The notes below the pieces were generated by a model. That model was not told the origin of the DNA, made no database searches, and saw nothing but the letters and a program-made list of their open reading frames with translations. From Alkalidesulfovibrio alkalitolerans DSM 16529 (GTDB lineage: Bacteria > Desulfobacterota > Desulfovibrionia > Desulfovibrionales > Desulfovibrionaceae): a stretch of DNA of 64,000 nt. The position numbers were made by a program, and so were the translations under genes. How positions within the stretch are numbered: the stretch's first letter is position 1; every line of letters starts with the position of its first letter. The stretch spans positions 89,282 through 153,281 of the forward strand of contig NZ_ATHI01000032.1 of NCBI RefSeq assembly GCF_000422245.1, in the 5' to 3' direction. Below are positions 36,573 to 47,772 of the stretch, piece by piece.

Positions 36573-37818
36573 ATACGATGAAAATAACGGTGCAGAAATT
36601 CGGCGGAACTTCCGTCGCCGGACTGGAACGCATGAAGCGGGTCCTCGAGATTGTGAGCCGCGAATGCGCCAGGGGCAACAAGGTGGTGATCGTCCTTTCC
36701 GCCATGGCGGGCGAGACGAATCGTCTCCTCGATCTAGCCTCGCAGTGGTCGTCCGACCCCGACCCCGCCGAACTGGACGCCCTGGCGACCACGGGAGAAC
36801 AGGTGTCCGTGGCCCTGTTCGCCATGCTCTGCAAGGACGCCGGGCTGAAAGCCCGCTCCGTCCTCGGCCATCAGGTGCAGATCCGCACCACCTGCGACTA
36901 CACCAACGCCCGCATCCTGGACATCGACGCGAACACCCTGCGCGCCATGCTGAACGATCACGACGTTCTGGCCGTGGCGGGCTTTCAGGGCTGCGATGAA
37001 CACGGCCGCCTGACGACGCTCGGCCGCGGCGGCTCCGACACCTCGGGCGTGGCCCTGGCCGCTGCCCTGAACGCGGAGACCTGCGAAATATACACCGACG
37101 TCGAGGGGGTCTTCACCACCGACCCCAACATCTGCGACAAGGCGCGCAAGCTCGATCGCATCAGCTACGACGAGATGTTGGAGATGGCCAGCATGGGAGC
37201 CAAGGTGCTCCAGATCCGTTCGGTGGAATTCGCCAAGAAGTACAATGTCCCGGTGCGCGTGCGCTCCACTTTCTCCGACAATCCCGGCACCCTCGTCTCC
37301 CAGGAGGACAAGTCCATGGAATACGTTCTCGTCTCCGGCATCGCCTACGACAAGGACCAGGCCCGCGTGACCATCTACGACGTGCTCGACCAGCCCGGCG
37401 TGGCCTCTTCCATCTTCGGCCCCATCGCCGAAAAAGGCATCCTGGTGGACATGATCATCCAGAACACCAGCCGCGACGGCCATACCGACATGACCTTCAC
37501 GGTCTCCCGCAAGGATTTGCAGAAGACCCTGGCCCTGCTCGAAGCCGTGCGCCAGGACATCGGCGCCAAGGAGATCCAATCCGACACCGGCGTGTGCAAG
37601 GTCTCGGTCATCGGCGTGGGCATGCGCAACCATTCCGGCGTGGCCTCCCGCGCCTTCGCGGCCATGGCCCGCGAGAACATCAACCTGCTCATGCTCTCCA
37701 CCTCCGAAATCAAAATCACCATGCTCATCGAGGACAAGTACGCCGAATTGGCCGTGCGCACGCTGCACGAGGAATTCGAACTGGACAAGCAACCCGGTGA
37801 ACGAAAGGTCGGAGAAGT

Positions 37819-37822
<4 letters not shown>
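36569..37822 (+). CDS. lysC: Aspartate kinase
   Basis: Phosphorylates aspartate, the first step to lysine, threonine, methionine and isoleucine. The protein has 417 residues. The kinase domain starts VQKFGGTSV and contains GRGGSDTSGVALAAAL and CEIYTDVEGVFTTDP. Two ACT domains (about 275-340 and 345-415) provide allosteric feedback; GVGMRNHSGVASRAF marks the second. I prefer GTG 36569 because GGGAG lies 7 nt upstream and it overlaps the tsaE stop; ATG 36578 would shorten it by 3 residues. It overlaps cimA by 4 nt. Confidence 0.95.
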
Positions 37823-39429
<1,607 letters not shown>

Positions 39430-39452
39430 GGGTCACTGAAAATCGAGGAAAC

Positions 39453-39497
39453 GAAGGCCTGACGCCCCGCTTCCCGAAGAGCGGGCTTCAGGCCTTC
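39453..39497. terminator. Hairpin between convergent cimA and trkA
   Basis: Arms GAAGGCCTGACGCCC... and its near-complement pair over about 17 bp around a short loop. It overlaps the last codons of the convergent trkA-like gene. On the plus strand it is followed by ATCTTTT. It can serve as terminator for cimA, less clearly for the other strand. Confidence 0.65.
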
Positions 39498-40141
39498 ATC
39501 TTTTCCAGGGCCTCGGTGCTTCCGAGCACGACCATGACGTCGCCCCTGGCGAAGAGCATATCCGCGCGAGGCACATAGGTGTAGGCGCTCTCGCCGTGTC
39601 GCCTTACAGCCACGACCTGCGCGCCGTGAACATTGGTCATGTCCAGGTCGCGCAGGGTCTTTCCCGCCCATTTGTCGATCGTGATCTCGCGCAGGGCCAT
39701 GCCCGCATCGAACGGTAGGCAGGCCATGAGCCCCGGCGTGACGAGACTGTGGGCGAGTTGCGTGGCTGCGAAATGCTCGGGCAGGATGACCCGGTCCACG
39801 CCGATGCGGTCCAGAAGTTTATGATGGTCCTGGCTGACGGCCTTGACCCAGACCTGGGCCGCGCCGAGCTCCTTCAGATAGAGCGAGATCATGGCGCTGG
39901 CCTCGATGGACTGCCCCACGCTGACCATGACCACGCCGAAATCCGCGAAGTTGAGCTGTTCGAGAACCTTCCGGTCCATGGCGTCGCCCTGGTACACCTG
40001 CGTCAAAACGTCCTGGGCGTTGCGGACGTGCTCGGGAACCGAATCGAGCCCCACGACCTCCTGCCGCAGATCCATGAGCGCCTGGGCGAAGGACAGGCCG
40101 AACTTGCCAAGCCCGATGACGCCAACGCTTATCTTGCGCAT
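39488..40141 (-). CDS. Potassium uptake regulatory protein, TrkA/KtrA family
   Basis: Cytosolic RCK protein that gates a K+ channel subunit. The protein has 217 residues, the size of single-unit KtrA rather than the double-length TrkA. The RCK_N Rossmann domain starts VGVIGLGKFGLSFAQAL and contains YQGDAMDRKVLEQL. RCK_C covers about 135-217. I chose ATG 40141 since KtrA proteins begin here. It starts 14 nt after the TrkH-like gene stop, its membrane partner. Low-level nucleotide or c-di-AMP control is known for the family but not shown here. Confidence 0.92.
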   Translation of the reverse strand: MRKISVGVIGLGKFGLSFAQALMDLRQEVVGLDSVPEHVRNAQDVLTQVYQGDAMDRKVLEQLNFADFGVVMVSVGQSIEASAMISLYLKELGAAQVWVKAVSQDHHKLLDRIGVDRVILPEHFAATQLAHSLVTPGLMACLPFDAGMALREITIDKWAGKTLRDLDMTNVHGAQVVAVRRHGESAYTYVPRADMLFARGDVMVVLGSTEALEKMKA

Positions 40142-40155
40142 GAGAGAACCTCCAT

Positions 40156-41508
40156 CTAACCGATGAGCATGCCTTCCTCGGGCCAGGAATACCTCGACCG
40201 TTCGTGCAGCCTGGTCAAGACCGTGAGAAACACGATGGGCCCCAGACGCCCCACGAACATGAGCACCGTGATCACGATTCTTCCGGAATCGCTCAGGTTC
40301 GGCGTGAGCCCCATGGAGAGGCCGACCGTGCCGAAGGCCGAAACGGCCTCGAAAAGGATTTCGAGAAAGAGTCCCCGCGCCTGGGGATGCGGCACGCCTC
40401 CGGCTTCGCTCACCAGGAGCCAGAGCGTGGCCGCGCCGATGATCGCCACGGCGAACAGGAAGAGCGTCACCGCACGCCCGAGCGTCTCCTGATCCACGGC
40501 GAAACGTCCCACGACAGGCTGCTGCCGACCGGCAAGCTTGGCGACGGCAAAGGCCCACAGCACCCGGAAGGTCGTGGTCTTCACGCCTCCGGCGCAACTG
40601 CCGGGCGAACCTCCGATGAACATGAGCATGATCATGACCAACAGGGTGATCGTGGTCAGCCCGCCAATGTCCACGGTGTTGAACCCGGCCGTACGGCAGG
40701 TCACGCTCTGGAACAGCGCTGCCAGCACTCCTTCGGAGAACGAGAAATCACCCTGCACTCCCGCGACTTCGGCCAGAAGAAAGACCGCAGCACCGCCGAA
40801 AACGAGCAAACCGCTGACGGAGAGCACCGTCCGCGCATACCAGGACAGACGCTGTCTCTTTCTCTTGCCGATGACGTTGCGCACCCATTCCTCAAGTTCG
40901 ACGATCACCGAAAAGCCGATGCCGCCGACGACAATCAGAAGCATGACTACGGCATTGACTCCGGCGTGCCCCTGCCAGTGCACGAGGCTGTCGCTTTGCA
41001 GCGCGAATCCGGCATTGCAAAAGGCTGAGACGGCATGGAAAACGGCCGACCACGGATGAAATCCCCTCGGGTCGAAAAGCCACAAGGCCAGAGCGCCGAG
41101 CGTTTCGAGGATCAGGACCCACAGCACGATGTGAACCAGAAACCTGCCGAGGCTGAAGGATGCGTCGTGCAGAAGGCTCTGCCCCACGGCCAGACGGTCG
41201 GTGAGCGTCACCTTCCGCCGCCACAGATAGAAGACGAGACTCGTGTAGGTCATCACGCCCAGGCCGCCCAACTGGAACATGGTCAGGATCACGGCCTGGC
41301 CGAAGACGCTGAAATGGGTTCCCGTATCCACGACCACGAGACCCGTGACGCAGGTGGCCGAGGTGGCCGTGAACAGCGCGTCGATGAAGGACAATTCCGT
41401 GCCGTTCAGGCTCATCGGCTGAGTAAGCAGCATGGCCCCCGCGATGATGGTCGCGAGAAAAAAATAGACGGGAAATACGTAGGGACTGGCAAGGGGAGTC
41501 AGGCGCAT
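40156..41508 (-). CDS. Potassium uptake transporter, TrkH/KtrB family
   Basis: Membrane translocation subunit of 450 residues with about ten hydrophobic segments in four MPM repeats. Selectivity-filter segments are visible as TATSATCVTGLVVVDTG, SAFCNAGFALQ, QSVTCRTAGFNTVDIG and FEAVSAFGTVGLSMG. GGSPGSCAGGVKTTTF is the conserved intramembrane loop. It is followed by its RCK partner. A PilZ gene lies 19 nt upstream on the same strand. Confidence 0.94.
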   Translation of the reverse strand: MRLTPLASPYVFPVYFFLATIIAGAMLLTQPMSLNGTELSFIDALFTATSATCVTGLVVVDTGTHFSVFGQAVILTMFQLGGLGVMTYTSLVFYLWRRKVTLTDRLAVGQSLLHDASFSLGRFLVHIVLWVLILETLGALALWLFDPRGFHPWSAVFHAVSAFCNAGFALQSDSLVHWQGHAGVNAVVMLLIVVGGIGFSVIVELEEWVRNVIGKRKRQRLSWYARTVLSVSGLLVFGGAAVFLLAEVAGVQGDFSFSEGVLAALFQSVTCRTAGFNTVDIGGLTTITLLVMIMLMFIGGSPGSCAGGVKTTTFRVLWAFAVAKLAGRQQPVVGRFAVDQETLGRAVTLFLFAVAIIGAATLWLLVSEAGGVPHPQARGLFLEILFEAVSAFGTVGLSMGLTPNLSDSGRIVITVLMFVGRLGPIVFLTVLTRLHERSRYSWPEEGMLIG

Positions 41509-41527
41509 GAAAATTCCCGAGAAAAGA

Positions 41528-41887
41528 TCAGGACTCGAACGCGGGGATGCCGATGATCTCGTCGTCGATGCGGTCGGGGTCCTCGGCGTGCATGCGGATG
41601 AGGTTGCGCAGATGCCCGAAGCTCTCGGGGTCCATCTCCAGGAACTCCACAGCCGTCTCGCACGGGTTCACGCGCACCACGCGGCTCTGGACGCGGATGG
41701 TCACGCTGCCCGAAAGGGCGATGCGCACCACGCAGTCCTTTCCTTCGACCAGACGCGGATCGGGATTGCACGACAATCCCTTGAGGCTCAGGTTGTTCAG
41801 GCGGACGGGCACGTCGCGGCCGTCGAGGCTGACGACCGCCCCGAACATGAGCGCCACGCGCGTTCTGGTGCGTTTTTCACCGTTCAT
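41528..41887 (-). CDS. PilZ-domain protein, 119 aa
   Basis: Single PilZ domain likely to bind cyclic di-GMP. The two ligand motifs are present: R6-x3-R10 (KRTRTR) and N32-L-S34-L-K-G37. The remaining sequence forms the short β-barrel, with a helical tail HLRNLIRMHAEDPDRIDDE. It precedes the trkH-like gene by 19 nt, so it may be co-transcribed with potassium uptake genes. The downstream target is unknown. Confidence 0.85.
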   Translation of the reverse strand: MNGEKRTRTRVALMFGAVVSLDGRDVPVRLNNLSLKGLSCNPDPRLVEGKDCVVRIALSGSVTIRVQSRVVRVNPCETAVEFLEMDPESFGHLRNLIRMHAEDPDRIDDEIIGIPAFES

Positions 41888-41912
41888 CGCAACTCCCTAT
41901 AAAAAAATGATA

Positions 41913-42692
41913 TCACGATTGCGCATGGCCGTCATCCGAAAGCAGTTCCGTGAAGAAGCCGGCCACGAGCCCGGCCACGAGCTCCCGCGTCTCGCAATGT
42001 GTGGTCACCAGATGGTGTCCGGTGACGCGCTCCTCGATGGGCAGCCAGACCAGCCGCTTCACCGCCGAGCTTGTCTCGCGGCGGATGGCGAAGGCGTCGC
42101 GCGCGTTGACCGTGGTGTCGGTGGGGCACTGGGCCACGAGGAGCGGCACGCGCACCGATCCGAGGTTGCGCCGCAGGTCGGCCAGCCCGTGCATGAGCGA
42201 ATGCAGGGCGTTCAGGGGCGTGCCGCCTTCGTAACCCTCCCAGGGGGCGATGGCCAGGGATTCGCGGGTCTTGGGCGGAACCGGCCAGATGGGGCGGACG
42301 TGCCGCATCAGGCCCACGAACGGCAGCCTCGGGTCCTTGGCGATGAAGGGCATGAGCCGATACAGCCTGAGCGGCGCGGCCAGGCAGGCGATGCCCGCCG
42401 GGGACCGCTCGCGTCCCAGTTGCAGGCACAGGCTGCCGCCCATGGAGAGTCCGGCCGCGAACACCGGGCCGCCCAAGGCGGCCAGACGGTCGAAGGCCTC
42501 GCGGGCGGACCGGCTCCAGTCGGCCCAGGTGGCCCGGTCGCACTCGGCGAGTGTGGTCCCGTGTCCGGGCAGAAGCGGCGTTTCGACCGCGAATCCCCGC
42601 TCGCGCAGCGCGCGGGCAAGGGGGGCCACCTCGAAGGGGGTGCCAGTAAAACCGTGCAACAACAGGCAGGCGGGACGAATGGCGTTCGACAT
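41913..42692 (-). CDS. α/β-hydrolase (carboxylesterase-like)
   Basis: The protein has 259 residues with an α/β-hydrolase fold similar to Est30-type carboxylesterases. The oxyanion region is LLLHGFTGTPFE, the nucleophile elbow is GLSMGG, and a late HH in VTGHHLVT is the likely catalytic histidine. The acid is probably in QCPTDTTVN. No signal peptide is seen. The natural substrate is unknown. It is divergent from the mtaD-like gene, with 59 bp between starts. Confidence 0.82.
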   Translation of the reverse strand: MSNAIRPACLLLHGFTGTPFEVAPLARALRERGFAVETPLLPGHGTTLAECDRATWADWSRSAREAFDRLAALGGPVFAAGLSMGGSLCLQLGRERSPAGIACLAAPLRLYRLMPFIAKDPRLPFVGLMRHVRPIWPVPPKTRESLAIAPWEGYEGGTPLNALHSLMHGLADLRRNLGSVRVPLLVAQCPTDTTVNARDAFAIRRETSSAVKRLVWLPIEERVTGHHLVTTHCETRELVAGLVAGFFTELLSDDGHAQS

Positions 42693-42751
42693 GCAGGCCC
42701 TCTACTTCATTTTCCCGCGCAAATCATCTAGCGTGGGTTCCGGAGGATGAT

Positions 42752-44074
42752 ATGGACATCGCCTGCGATCTGCTGGTGCTGGCCGACGTCGTGGTCACCC
42801 AGGACGACGAGCGCCGCGTGATTCACGACGGGGCCGTGGCCATCCATGGCGACACCATCACCGCCGTGGGGACGCGCGCCGAGATCGAGCCCCTGGCCAA
42901 CGCCGACCGTGTGCTCGACCTGGGCGCGGCCATGCTCCTGCCCGGTCTGGTCAACGCTCACAGCCATGTGGCCATGAGCCTTTTTCGCGGCCTGGCCGAC
43001 GACCTGCCGCTCATGGAGTGGCTCTCGGATCACATCTGGCCCGTGGAGAAGCGGCTCACGCCGCGCATGGTCCATCTGGGGGCGCTTTTGGCCTGCGCCG
43101 AGATGATCGCCTCGGGCACGACCTGCTTTTCGGACATGTACCTCCTCGAACACGAGGTGGCCGCAGCGGCCGAGGCCACGGGCATGCGGGCGGTGGTCGC
43201 CGAGGGAGTGATCACCACGCCCACCATGACCTACGCCACGCCCGAGGAGGGCTATGCCCTGATCGAAAGGCTGCACCGCCGCTACGACGGCCATCCGCTC
43301 GTCTCCACGGCGGTCATGGCCCACGCGGTCTACACCACGAGTCCGACCATGCTTAAGGACAGCTTCGCCCTGGCCGGCCGCCTGGACGCGCCGTTCATGC
43401 TCCACGCGGCGGAATCCGCGGAAGAAACGAGACAGTGCGTGGAAGCCTTCGGCATGCGGCCCATCGCCCATCTCGAATCCCTCGGGCTGCTTTCCCCTCG
43501 CACCACGCTGTTCCACTGCGTGGACGTCACCATGGATGAAATCGCCCTTTTGGCCGAACGGGGAACCGCCGTTGTCCACTGTCCAGAGAGTAACATGAAA
43601 CTCGGCAACGGTTTCGCGCCCGTGCAGAAGATGCTCGACGCGGGCGTGCGTGTGGGCCTTGGCACGGACGGCGCGGCCAGCAACAACGACCTTTCCATGT
43701 TTCGAGAGATGGGCTCGGCCGCCAGAATCCAGAAAGCCTACCGGGGCGATCCTTCGGTGCTCAACGAAAAATCCGTCCTGGACATGGCTACGATCGGTTC
43801 GGCGCACGCTCTGCGCCTGCCGGGACTGGGCCGCATCGCGGCGGGATTTCGGGCCGACATGTGCGCCCTGGATATGTCGTGCCCGAACCTCATGCCGCTG
43901 CACGATCCCGTTTCGCAGGCCGTGTACGCCGCCACAGGCGGCGAGGTGCGACTGACCATGGTCAACGGCCGGGTGCTCTACATGGATGGCCGGTTCCTGG
44001 CCTTGGACCACGAGGCCTTGGTTGAGGAAGCCCGCGACGTCGCCGCCTGGGTCGCCGAAGGGGGAATCTGTTGA
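42752..44074 (+). CDS. mtaD: 5-Methylthioadenosine/S-adenosylhomocysteine deaminase-like amidohydrolase
   Basis: Metal-dependent amidohydrolase of 440 residues that deaminates adenosine-type thioethers in methionine salvage or SAH removal. The metal motif VNAHSHVAMS is near residue 70, HAAESAEE and LFHCVDV supply further His ligands, and LGTDGAASNNDLSMF holds the catalytic aspartate. GGAGG precedes the ATG. The TrzN/AtzB-type deaminases are close relatives, so substrate is inferred from the family. A new promoter for the following gene starts only 7 nt past its stop. Confidence 0.86.
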   Translation: MDIACDLLVLADVVVTQDDERRVIHDGAVAIHGDTITAVGTRAEIEPLANADRVLDLGAAMLLPGLVNAHSHVAMSLFRGLADDLPLMEWLSDHIWPVEKRLTPRMVHLGALLACAEMIASGTTCFSDMYLLEHEVAAAAEATGMRAVVAEGVITTPTMTYATPEEGYALIERLHRRYDGHPLVSTAVMAHAVYTTSPTMLKDSFALAGRLDAPFMLHAAESAEETRQCVEAFGMRPIAHLESLGLLSPRTTLFHCVDVTMDEIALLAERGTAVVHCPESNMKLGNGFAPVQKMLDAGVRVGLGTDGAASNNDLSMFREMGSAARIQKAYRGDPSVLNEKSVLDMATIGSAHALRLPGLGRIAAGFRADMCALDMSCPNLMPLHDPVSQAVYAATGGEVRLTMVNGRVLYMDGRFLALDHEALVEEARDVAAWVAEGGIC

Positions 44075-44080
44075 AGACGC

Positions 44081-44108
44081 TTGACAAGCCCGCCGTTCTC
44101 ATTAAATA
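44081..44108 (+). promoter_or_regulatory. σ70-type promoter for the PxxKW gene
   Basis: A perfect TTGACA is followed after 16 nt by TAAATA. Transcription would start near 44115, about 45 nt before the start codon. The AAGGAG ribosome site follows. Confidence 0.55.
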
Positions 44109-44159
44109 AAGCCCCTCTTGCACGAACGTACAATTTATCTCCCACAAGGAGTGGTCACC

Positions 44160-44444
44160 ATGTCCAACGGCAATGCCAACGCCCTGCAGGGCGCGGTCAA
44201 GACGGAAAAGGGTCTGTCCTTCAAGGGCTTCATCATGGAGCCGATCATCGACAAGTGCGAAGGTTGCGATCGCGCCGTGGCCTTCGAGGACACCACCTAC
44301 TGCCCGAGCTACGCCAAGCCCGCCCGCAAGTGGTCCTATGGGATCTGTAACTTCGCCACCCACGTCAAGGCCGAGAAGACCAAGACGGGCGAAGTCAAGA
44401 TCAACCCGCTCAAGGCCTCCAAGCGCGCTGCGCGCGGCCGCTAG
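44160..44444 (+). CDS. PxxKW family cysteine-rich protein
   Basis: Small 94-residue protein with four cysteines, C33-x2-C36-x11-C48-x14-C63, around the P54-x-x-K-W58 motif that names the family. The spacing suggests a metal or Fe-S site. The N-terminus is polar; the C-terminus is lysine/arginine-rich (KASKRAARGR). The family is mostly seen in sulfate-reducing deltaproteobacteria and has no established function. It has its own promoter, a strong AAGGAG site and a strong terminator, which suggests high separate expression. Confidence 0.85.
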   Translation: MSNGNANALQGAVKTEKGLSFKGFIMEPIIDKCEGCDRAVAFEDTTYCPSYAKPARKWSYGICNFATHVKAEKTKTGEVKINPLKASKRAARGR

Positions 44445-44485
44445 GGCCCTCCCCGGACATTCTCCGGGAACCCACGGAAAACGCC

Positions 44486-44515
44486 AAGGGGGCGGGCGAA
44501 AGCCCGTCCCCTTTT
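44486..44515 (+). terminator. Terminator after the PxxKW gene
   Basis: A GC-rich stem (GGGG-CGGGC with GCCCG-TCCCC) and a GAAA loop is followed by TTTT, 41 nt past the stop. Confidence 0.88.
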
Positions 44516-44586
44516 CCTGCTTGGCATTTTTTCCTATCATGACGCATTCCCTTCCCGGCGCACCGGGAACCACGAAGGAAGCCCCC

Positions 44587-45819
44587 ATGCTCGACGCCGT
44601 TCTTCGTCACATTGAAGCCCAGCGTTCGGAGGTCGTCTCCCTGCAGGAAAACCTCGTGGCTCTGCTCGCGTTGGGGCCGGACAACGGTGGCGACGGGGAG
44701 GACGCCAAGTGCTCCTTTGTCCGCGACTATATACGCGGTCTGGGATTACACGAGCATATCGAGATGCCCTCTCCCGATCCACGCGTCAACAGTGGCTCGC
44801 GTCCCAATCTGGCTGTGCGCATCCAAGGTCGTAGCCCGCGCACTCTGTGGGTCATCTCGCATCTGGATGTCGTTCCGGCTGGCGATCTCTCGCTGTGGAC
44901 CACGGACCCTTGGCGACTGCATGTGGAGGACGATATCTTGATCGGGCGGGGCGTGGAGGACAACAACCAAGCCGTCGTCTCCTCCCTGCTCGCGGCCAAA
45001 GCCCTGCGGGAGTTGAACGTCACGCCGAATCTGTCCTACGGCATGCTTTTCGTTGCCGACGAGGAGACCGGCAGCAAACACGGTCTCGACTTCGTGCTGC
45101 GCGAGCATGGCGAGCGCTTCGGAAAGGATGACCTGTTCCTGATCCCGGACTTCGGTGAACCGGACGGATCGCTCCTGGAGTTGGCCGAAAAGAGCATGTT
45201 TTGGCTCAAGATCACGGTCACGGGCAAACAGTGCCATGCCTCGGTGCCGCATGAAGGCGTGAACTCCCTTGTGGCGGCTGCGGCCTTCATCCTCAAAATC
45301 CGTTCGCTCGGCGAATGCTTCGATCGTGTGGACCCGCTTTTCGATCCGCCCCGCTCCACGTTTGAACCGACCAAAAAAGAAGCCAACGTGGAGAACGTGA
45401 ACACCGTGCCCGGCCGCGATGTCTTCTATGTCGACTGCCGCGTTCTGGCGGAATATCCGCTCACGCAGGTCTTCGACGCCATCCGCGACATGGGCCGCGA
45501 GATAGAAAGAGCCTACGGCGTGTCCGTGGAATATCACGTCGTGCAGGAAGAACAGGCCGCGCCCGCCACCTCGCCCGATTCCGACGTAGCCCGCGCCCTT
45601 TCCCGCGCGGTCTTCGCCGAGACCGGCAAGGCGCCCACGCCGCGCGGCATCGGTGGCGGCACCGTGGCCGCCTACCTCAGGCGCAGAGGCTATGAGGCCG
45701 CGGTATGGGCCACGCTGCTGCACAACGCGCATCAACCGGGCGAAAGGGCACGCATCTCCAACCACCTGAACGACGCCAAAGTCATCGCGCGCATGCTCCT
45801 GGACGACGGACAGGCCTAG
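44587..45819 (+). CDS. M20 family metallopeptidase (dipeptidase-like)
   Basis: Zinc aminoacylase/carboxypeptidase-family enzyme of 410 residues. Metal ligands are in VISHLDVVPAGD (HxD), GRGVEDNNQ, and ADEETGSKHG with the catalytic glutamate. The dimerisation insert begins near TVTGKQCHASVPHEG. The C-terminal ligand is in TLLHNAHQPGERA. The substrate could be a dipeptide or an acylated amino acid. I chose ATG 44587 (MLDAVLRHI), preceded by GAAGGAAG. It lies 6 nt before mnmG. Confidence 0.86.
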   Translation: MLDAVLRHIEAQRSEVVSLQENLVALLALGPDNGGDGEDAKCSFVRDYIRGLGLHEHIEMPSPDPRVNSGSRPNLAVRIQGRSPRTLWVISHLDVVPAGDLSLWTTDPWRLHVEDDILIGRGVEDNNQAVVSSLLAAKALRELNVTPNLSYGMLFVADEETGSKHGLDFVLREHGERFGKDDLFLIPDFGEPDGSLLELAEKSMFWLKITVTGKQCHASVPHEGVNSLVAAAAFILKIRSLGECFDRVDPLFDPPRSTFEPTKKEANVENVNTVPGRDVFYVDCRVLAEYPLTQVFDAIRDMGREIERAYGVSVEYHVVQEEQAAPATSPDSDVARALSRAVFAETGKAPTPRGIGGGTVAAYLRRRGYEAAVWATLLHNAHQPGERARISNHLNDAKVIARMLLDDGQA

Positions 45820-45825
45820 ACCACG

Positions 45826-47703
45826 ATGAAGCCGACGCCTCCCGAGACTTTCGACGCCGTGGTCGTCGGCGCTGGCCACGCGGGCTGCGAAGCGGCCATG
45901 GCCCTGTCGCGCATGGGCTTCGCCACCCTGCTTTTGACCATCAACATCGACCGCGTTGGGCATCTGTCCTGCAACCCGGCCATCGGGGGCCTGGCCAAAG
46001 GCCACATGGTGCGCGAGATCGACGCCATGGGCGGCTGCATGGGGCGTTGGGCCGATCTCGCCGGTATCCAATTCCGCACCCTGAACACACGAAAAGGCCC
46101 GGCCGTGCGCTCCACCCGCGCCCAGGTGGATCGCGACGCCTACATGCGCGCGGTCAAGAACGATGTCTTCGCCCAGAATAACCTTTGGGTGCGCCAAGAC
46201 ACAGCCGAGGAGATCCTGATCCGGGACGGCCGTGCGGCCGGGGTGCGTACAGGGCTTGGCGAAACCCACTCGGCTCGCGCGGTGCTCCTGACCACGGGCA
46301 CCTTCCTTTCTGGCCTGATCCACGTAGGACTGACGAACTTCTCCGGCGGTCGTATGGGCGATCCCGCGAGCGTGGGGCTGTCCGCTTGTCTTGTGTCCCT
46401 CGGCTTCGAACTCGGCCGTCTGAAGACCGGCACCACGCCACGGCTCCTGGCGCAAAGCATCGATTACGCGAGGCTCACGCCGCAGCCCGGCGACGCCCCC
46501 CCGCCGCTCTTCAGCTTCGCGAGCGCCGCGCCCGCCCTGCCGCAGGTGTCTTGCCACATCACCTGGACCACGCCGACGACGCACGAGATCATCCGCGAGG
46601 GATTTTCGCGCTCGCCCATGTTCACCGGGGTCATCCAGGGCGTGGGCGCACGCTACTGTCCATCCATCGAAGACAAGATCGCCCGTTTCCCCGAGAAGGA
46701 ACGGCACCAGATTTTCCTCGAACCCGAGGGCGTCGAGAGTCCCGAAGTGTATCCCGGCGGCATTCCCACGAGCCTGCCGCTGGACGTACAAAAGCGCATG
46801 ATCGCGAGCATCCCCGGGCTGGAAAAGGCCCAGATCGTGCGGCCGGGTTACGCCATCGAGTACGACTACATCCCGCCCGAGCAACTCCTGCCCACCCTTG
46901 AGGCCAAGCTCGTGCCCGGCCTTTATTGCGCGGGCCAGATCAACGGCACGTCGGGCTACGAGGAGGCCGCCGCGCAAGGACTTTGGGCCGCATGCAACCT
47001 CGCGGCCGCGCTTCGCGGGGAGGAGCCCTTCCTGCCCGGCCGAGATCAGGCCTACATGGCGGTCCTGGTGGACGACCTGGTGACCAAGGGCACGCGCGAA
47101 CCCTACCGCATGTTCACCTCGCGCGCCGAGCACCGGCTGCTTTTGCGCGAGGGCAACGCCGACCTCCGCCTCACGGCGCTTGGCCGGGCGCGGGGACTCG
47201 TGGGTGACACGCAGTGGACCGTGTTTTCCGCCAAAAAACGTCTCCTGGATGAGGCGCTGGCGGCCTTCGAGGAAATTACGCTCACGCCCGATGCTGCCAC
47301 GCGCGAACGGCTGGCCGGGATCAAGGCCGCCGCGCCGCATGCGGCCGCGAATCTGGCCACCATCCTTCGCCAGCCCGAGGTCGAGATCAGGGACATGGCC
47401 GTGTTCTGGCCCCGGCTGGGAGAGCTTCCGGCCGATGTGCTGGAAGAGGCCCAGACCCAGATCAAATACGCGGGCTATCTCAAGCGCCAAGAGGAGTTGG
47501 TGGCGCGCTCTGAAGCCATGGTGGAGACGCCGCTGCCTGCGGATATCGACTACTCGGCGGTCTGCGGCCTGACCCGCGAGGCGCGCGAGAAGCTTTTGCG
47601 CGTGCGGCCCATGACCATGGGGCAGGCGGCGCGCATTCCCGGCCTCACCCCGGCCGCCGTCTCCTGCCTGGAAATCCATCTGCGGAAAATGTCGCGCCGC
47701 TGA
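45826..47703 (+). CDS. mnmG: tRNA uridine-5-carboxymethylaminomethyl modification enzyme MnmG (GidA)
   Basis: FAD enzyme that with MnmE (TrmE) makes the cmnm5 modification at tRNA wobble uridines. The protein has 625 residues. The FAD loop is [19 protein letters not shown], and [23 protein letters not shown] is the MnmG signature. [22 protein letters not shown] is the second FAD contact. A helical C-terminal domain ends ALSCLEIHL-like [14 protein letters not shown]. mnmE and rsmG are not adjacent. It may share a transcript with the M20 gene. Confidence 0.96.
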   Translation: MKPTPPETFDAVVVGAGHAGCEAAMALSRMGFATLLLTINIDRVGHLSCNPAIGGLAKGHMVREIDAMGGCMGRWADLAGIQFRTLNTRKGPAVRSTRAQVDRDAYMRAVKNDVFAQNNLWVRQDTAEEILIRDGRAAGVRTGLGETHSARAVLLTTGTFLSGLIHVGLTNFSGGRMGDPASVGLSACLVSLGFELGRLKTGTTPRLLAQSIDYARLTPQPGDAPPPLFSFASAAPALPQVSCHITWTTPTTHEIIREGFSRSPMFTGVIQGVGARYCPSIEDKIARFPEKERHQIFLEPEGVESPEVYPGGIPTSLPLDVQKRMIASIPGLEKAQIVRPGYAIEYDYIPPEQLLPTLEAKLVPGLYCAGQINGTSGYEEAAAQGLWAACNLAAALRGEEPFLPGRDQAYMAVLVDDLVTKGTREPYRMFTSRAEHRLLLREGNADLRLTALGRARGLVGDTQWTVFSAKKRLLDEALAAFEEITLTPDAATRERLAGIKAAAPHAAANLATILRQPEVEIRDMAVFWPRLGELPADVLEEAQTQIKYAGYLKRQEELVARSEAMVETPLPADIDYSAVCGLTREAREKLLRVRPMTMGQAARIPGLTPAAVSCLEIHLRKMSRR

Positions 47704-47737
47704 TCTTTCCCTCCGCTTTTGTTTTGGTCGAAACCTG

Positions 47738-47743
47738 TATAAA
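47738..47743 (+). promoter_or_regulatory. Extended -10 element before the membrane PilZ gene
   Basis: TG immediately precedes TATAAA, giving a strong -10 without a clear -35. A transcript starting about 10 nt downstream would skip the left arm of the inverted repeat 47710-47721/47750-47760, whose right arm contains the AAGGGAGG ribosome site. Confidence 0.4.
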
Positions 47744-47772
47744 GACGATCAAAAGGGAGGCAACGCAGCGAA

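Noticed and set aside
44746..47679. A 977-codon open frame on the minus strand opposite the M20 gene and mnmG
   Set aside because: It is antisense to two well-supported genes, has no start context and no recognisable domain. Long antisense frames are expected at this GC content.
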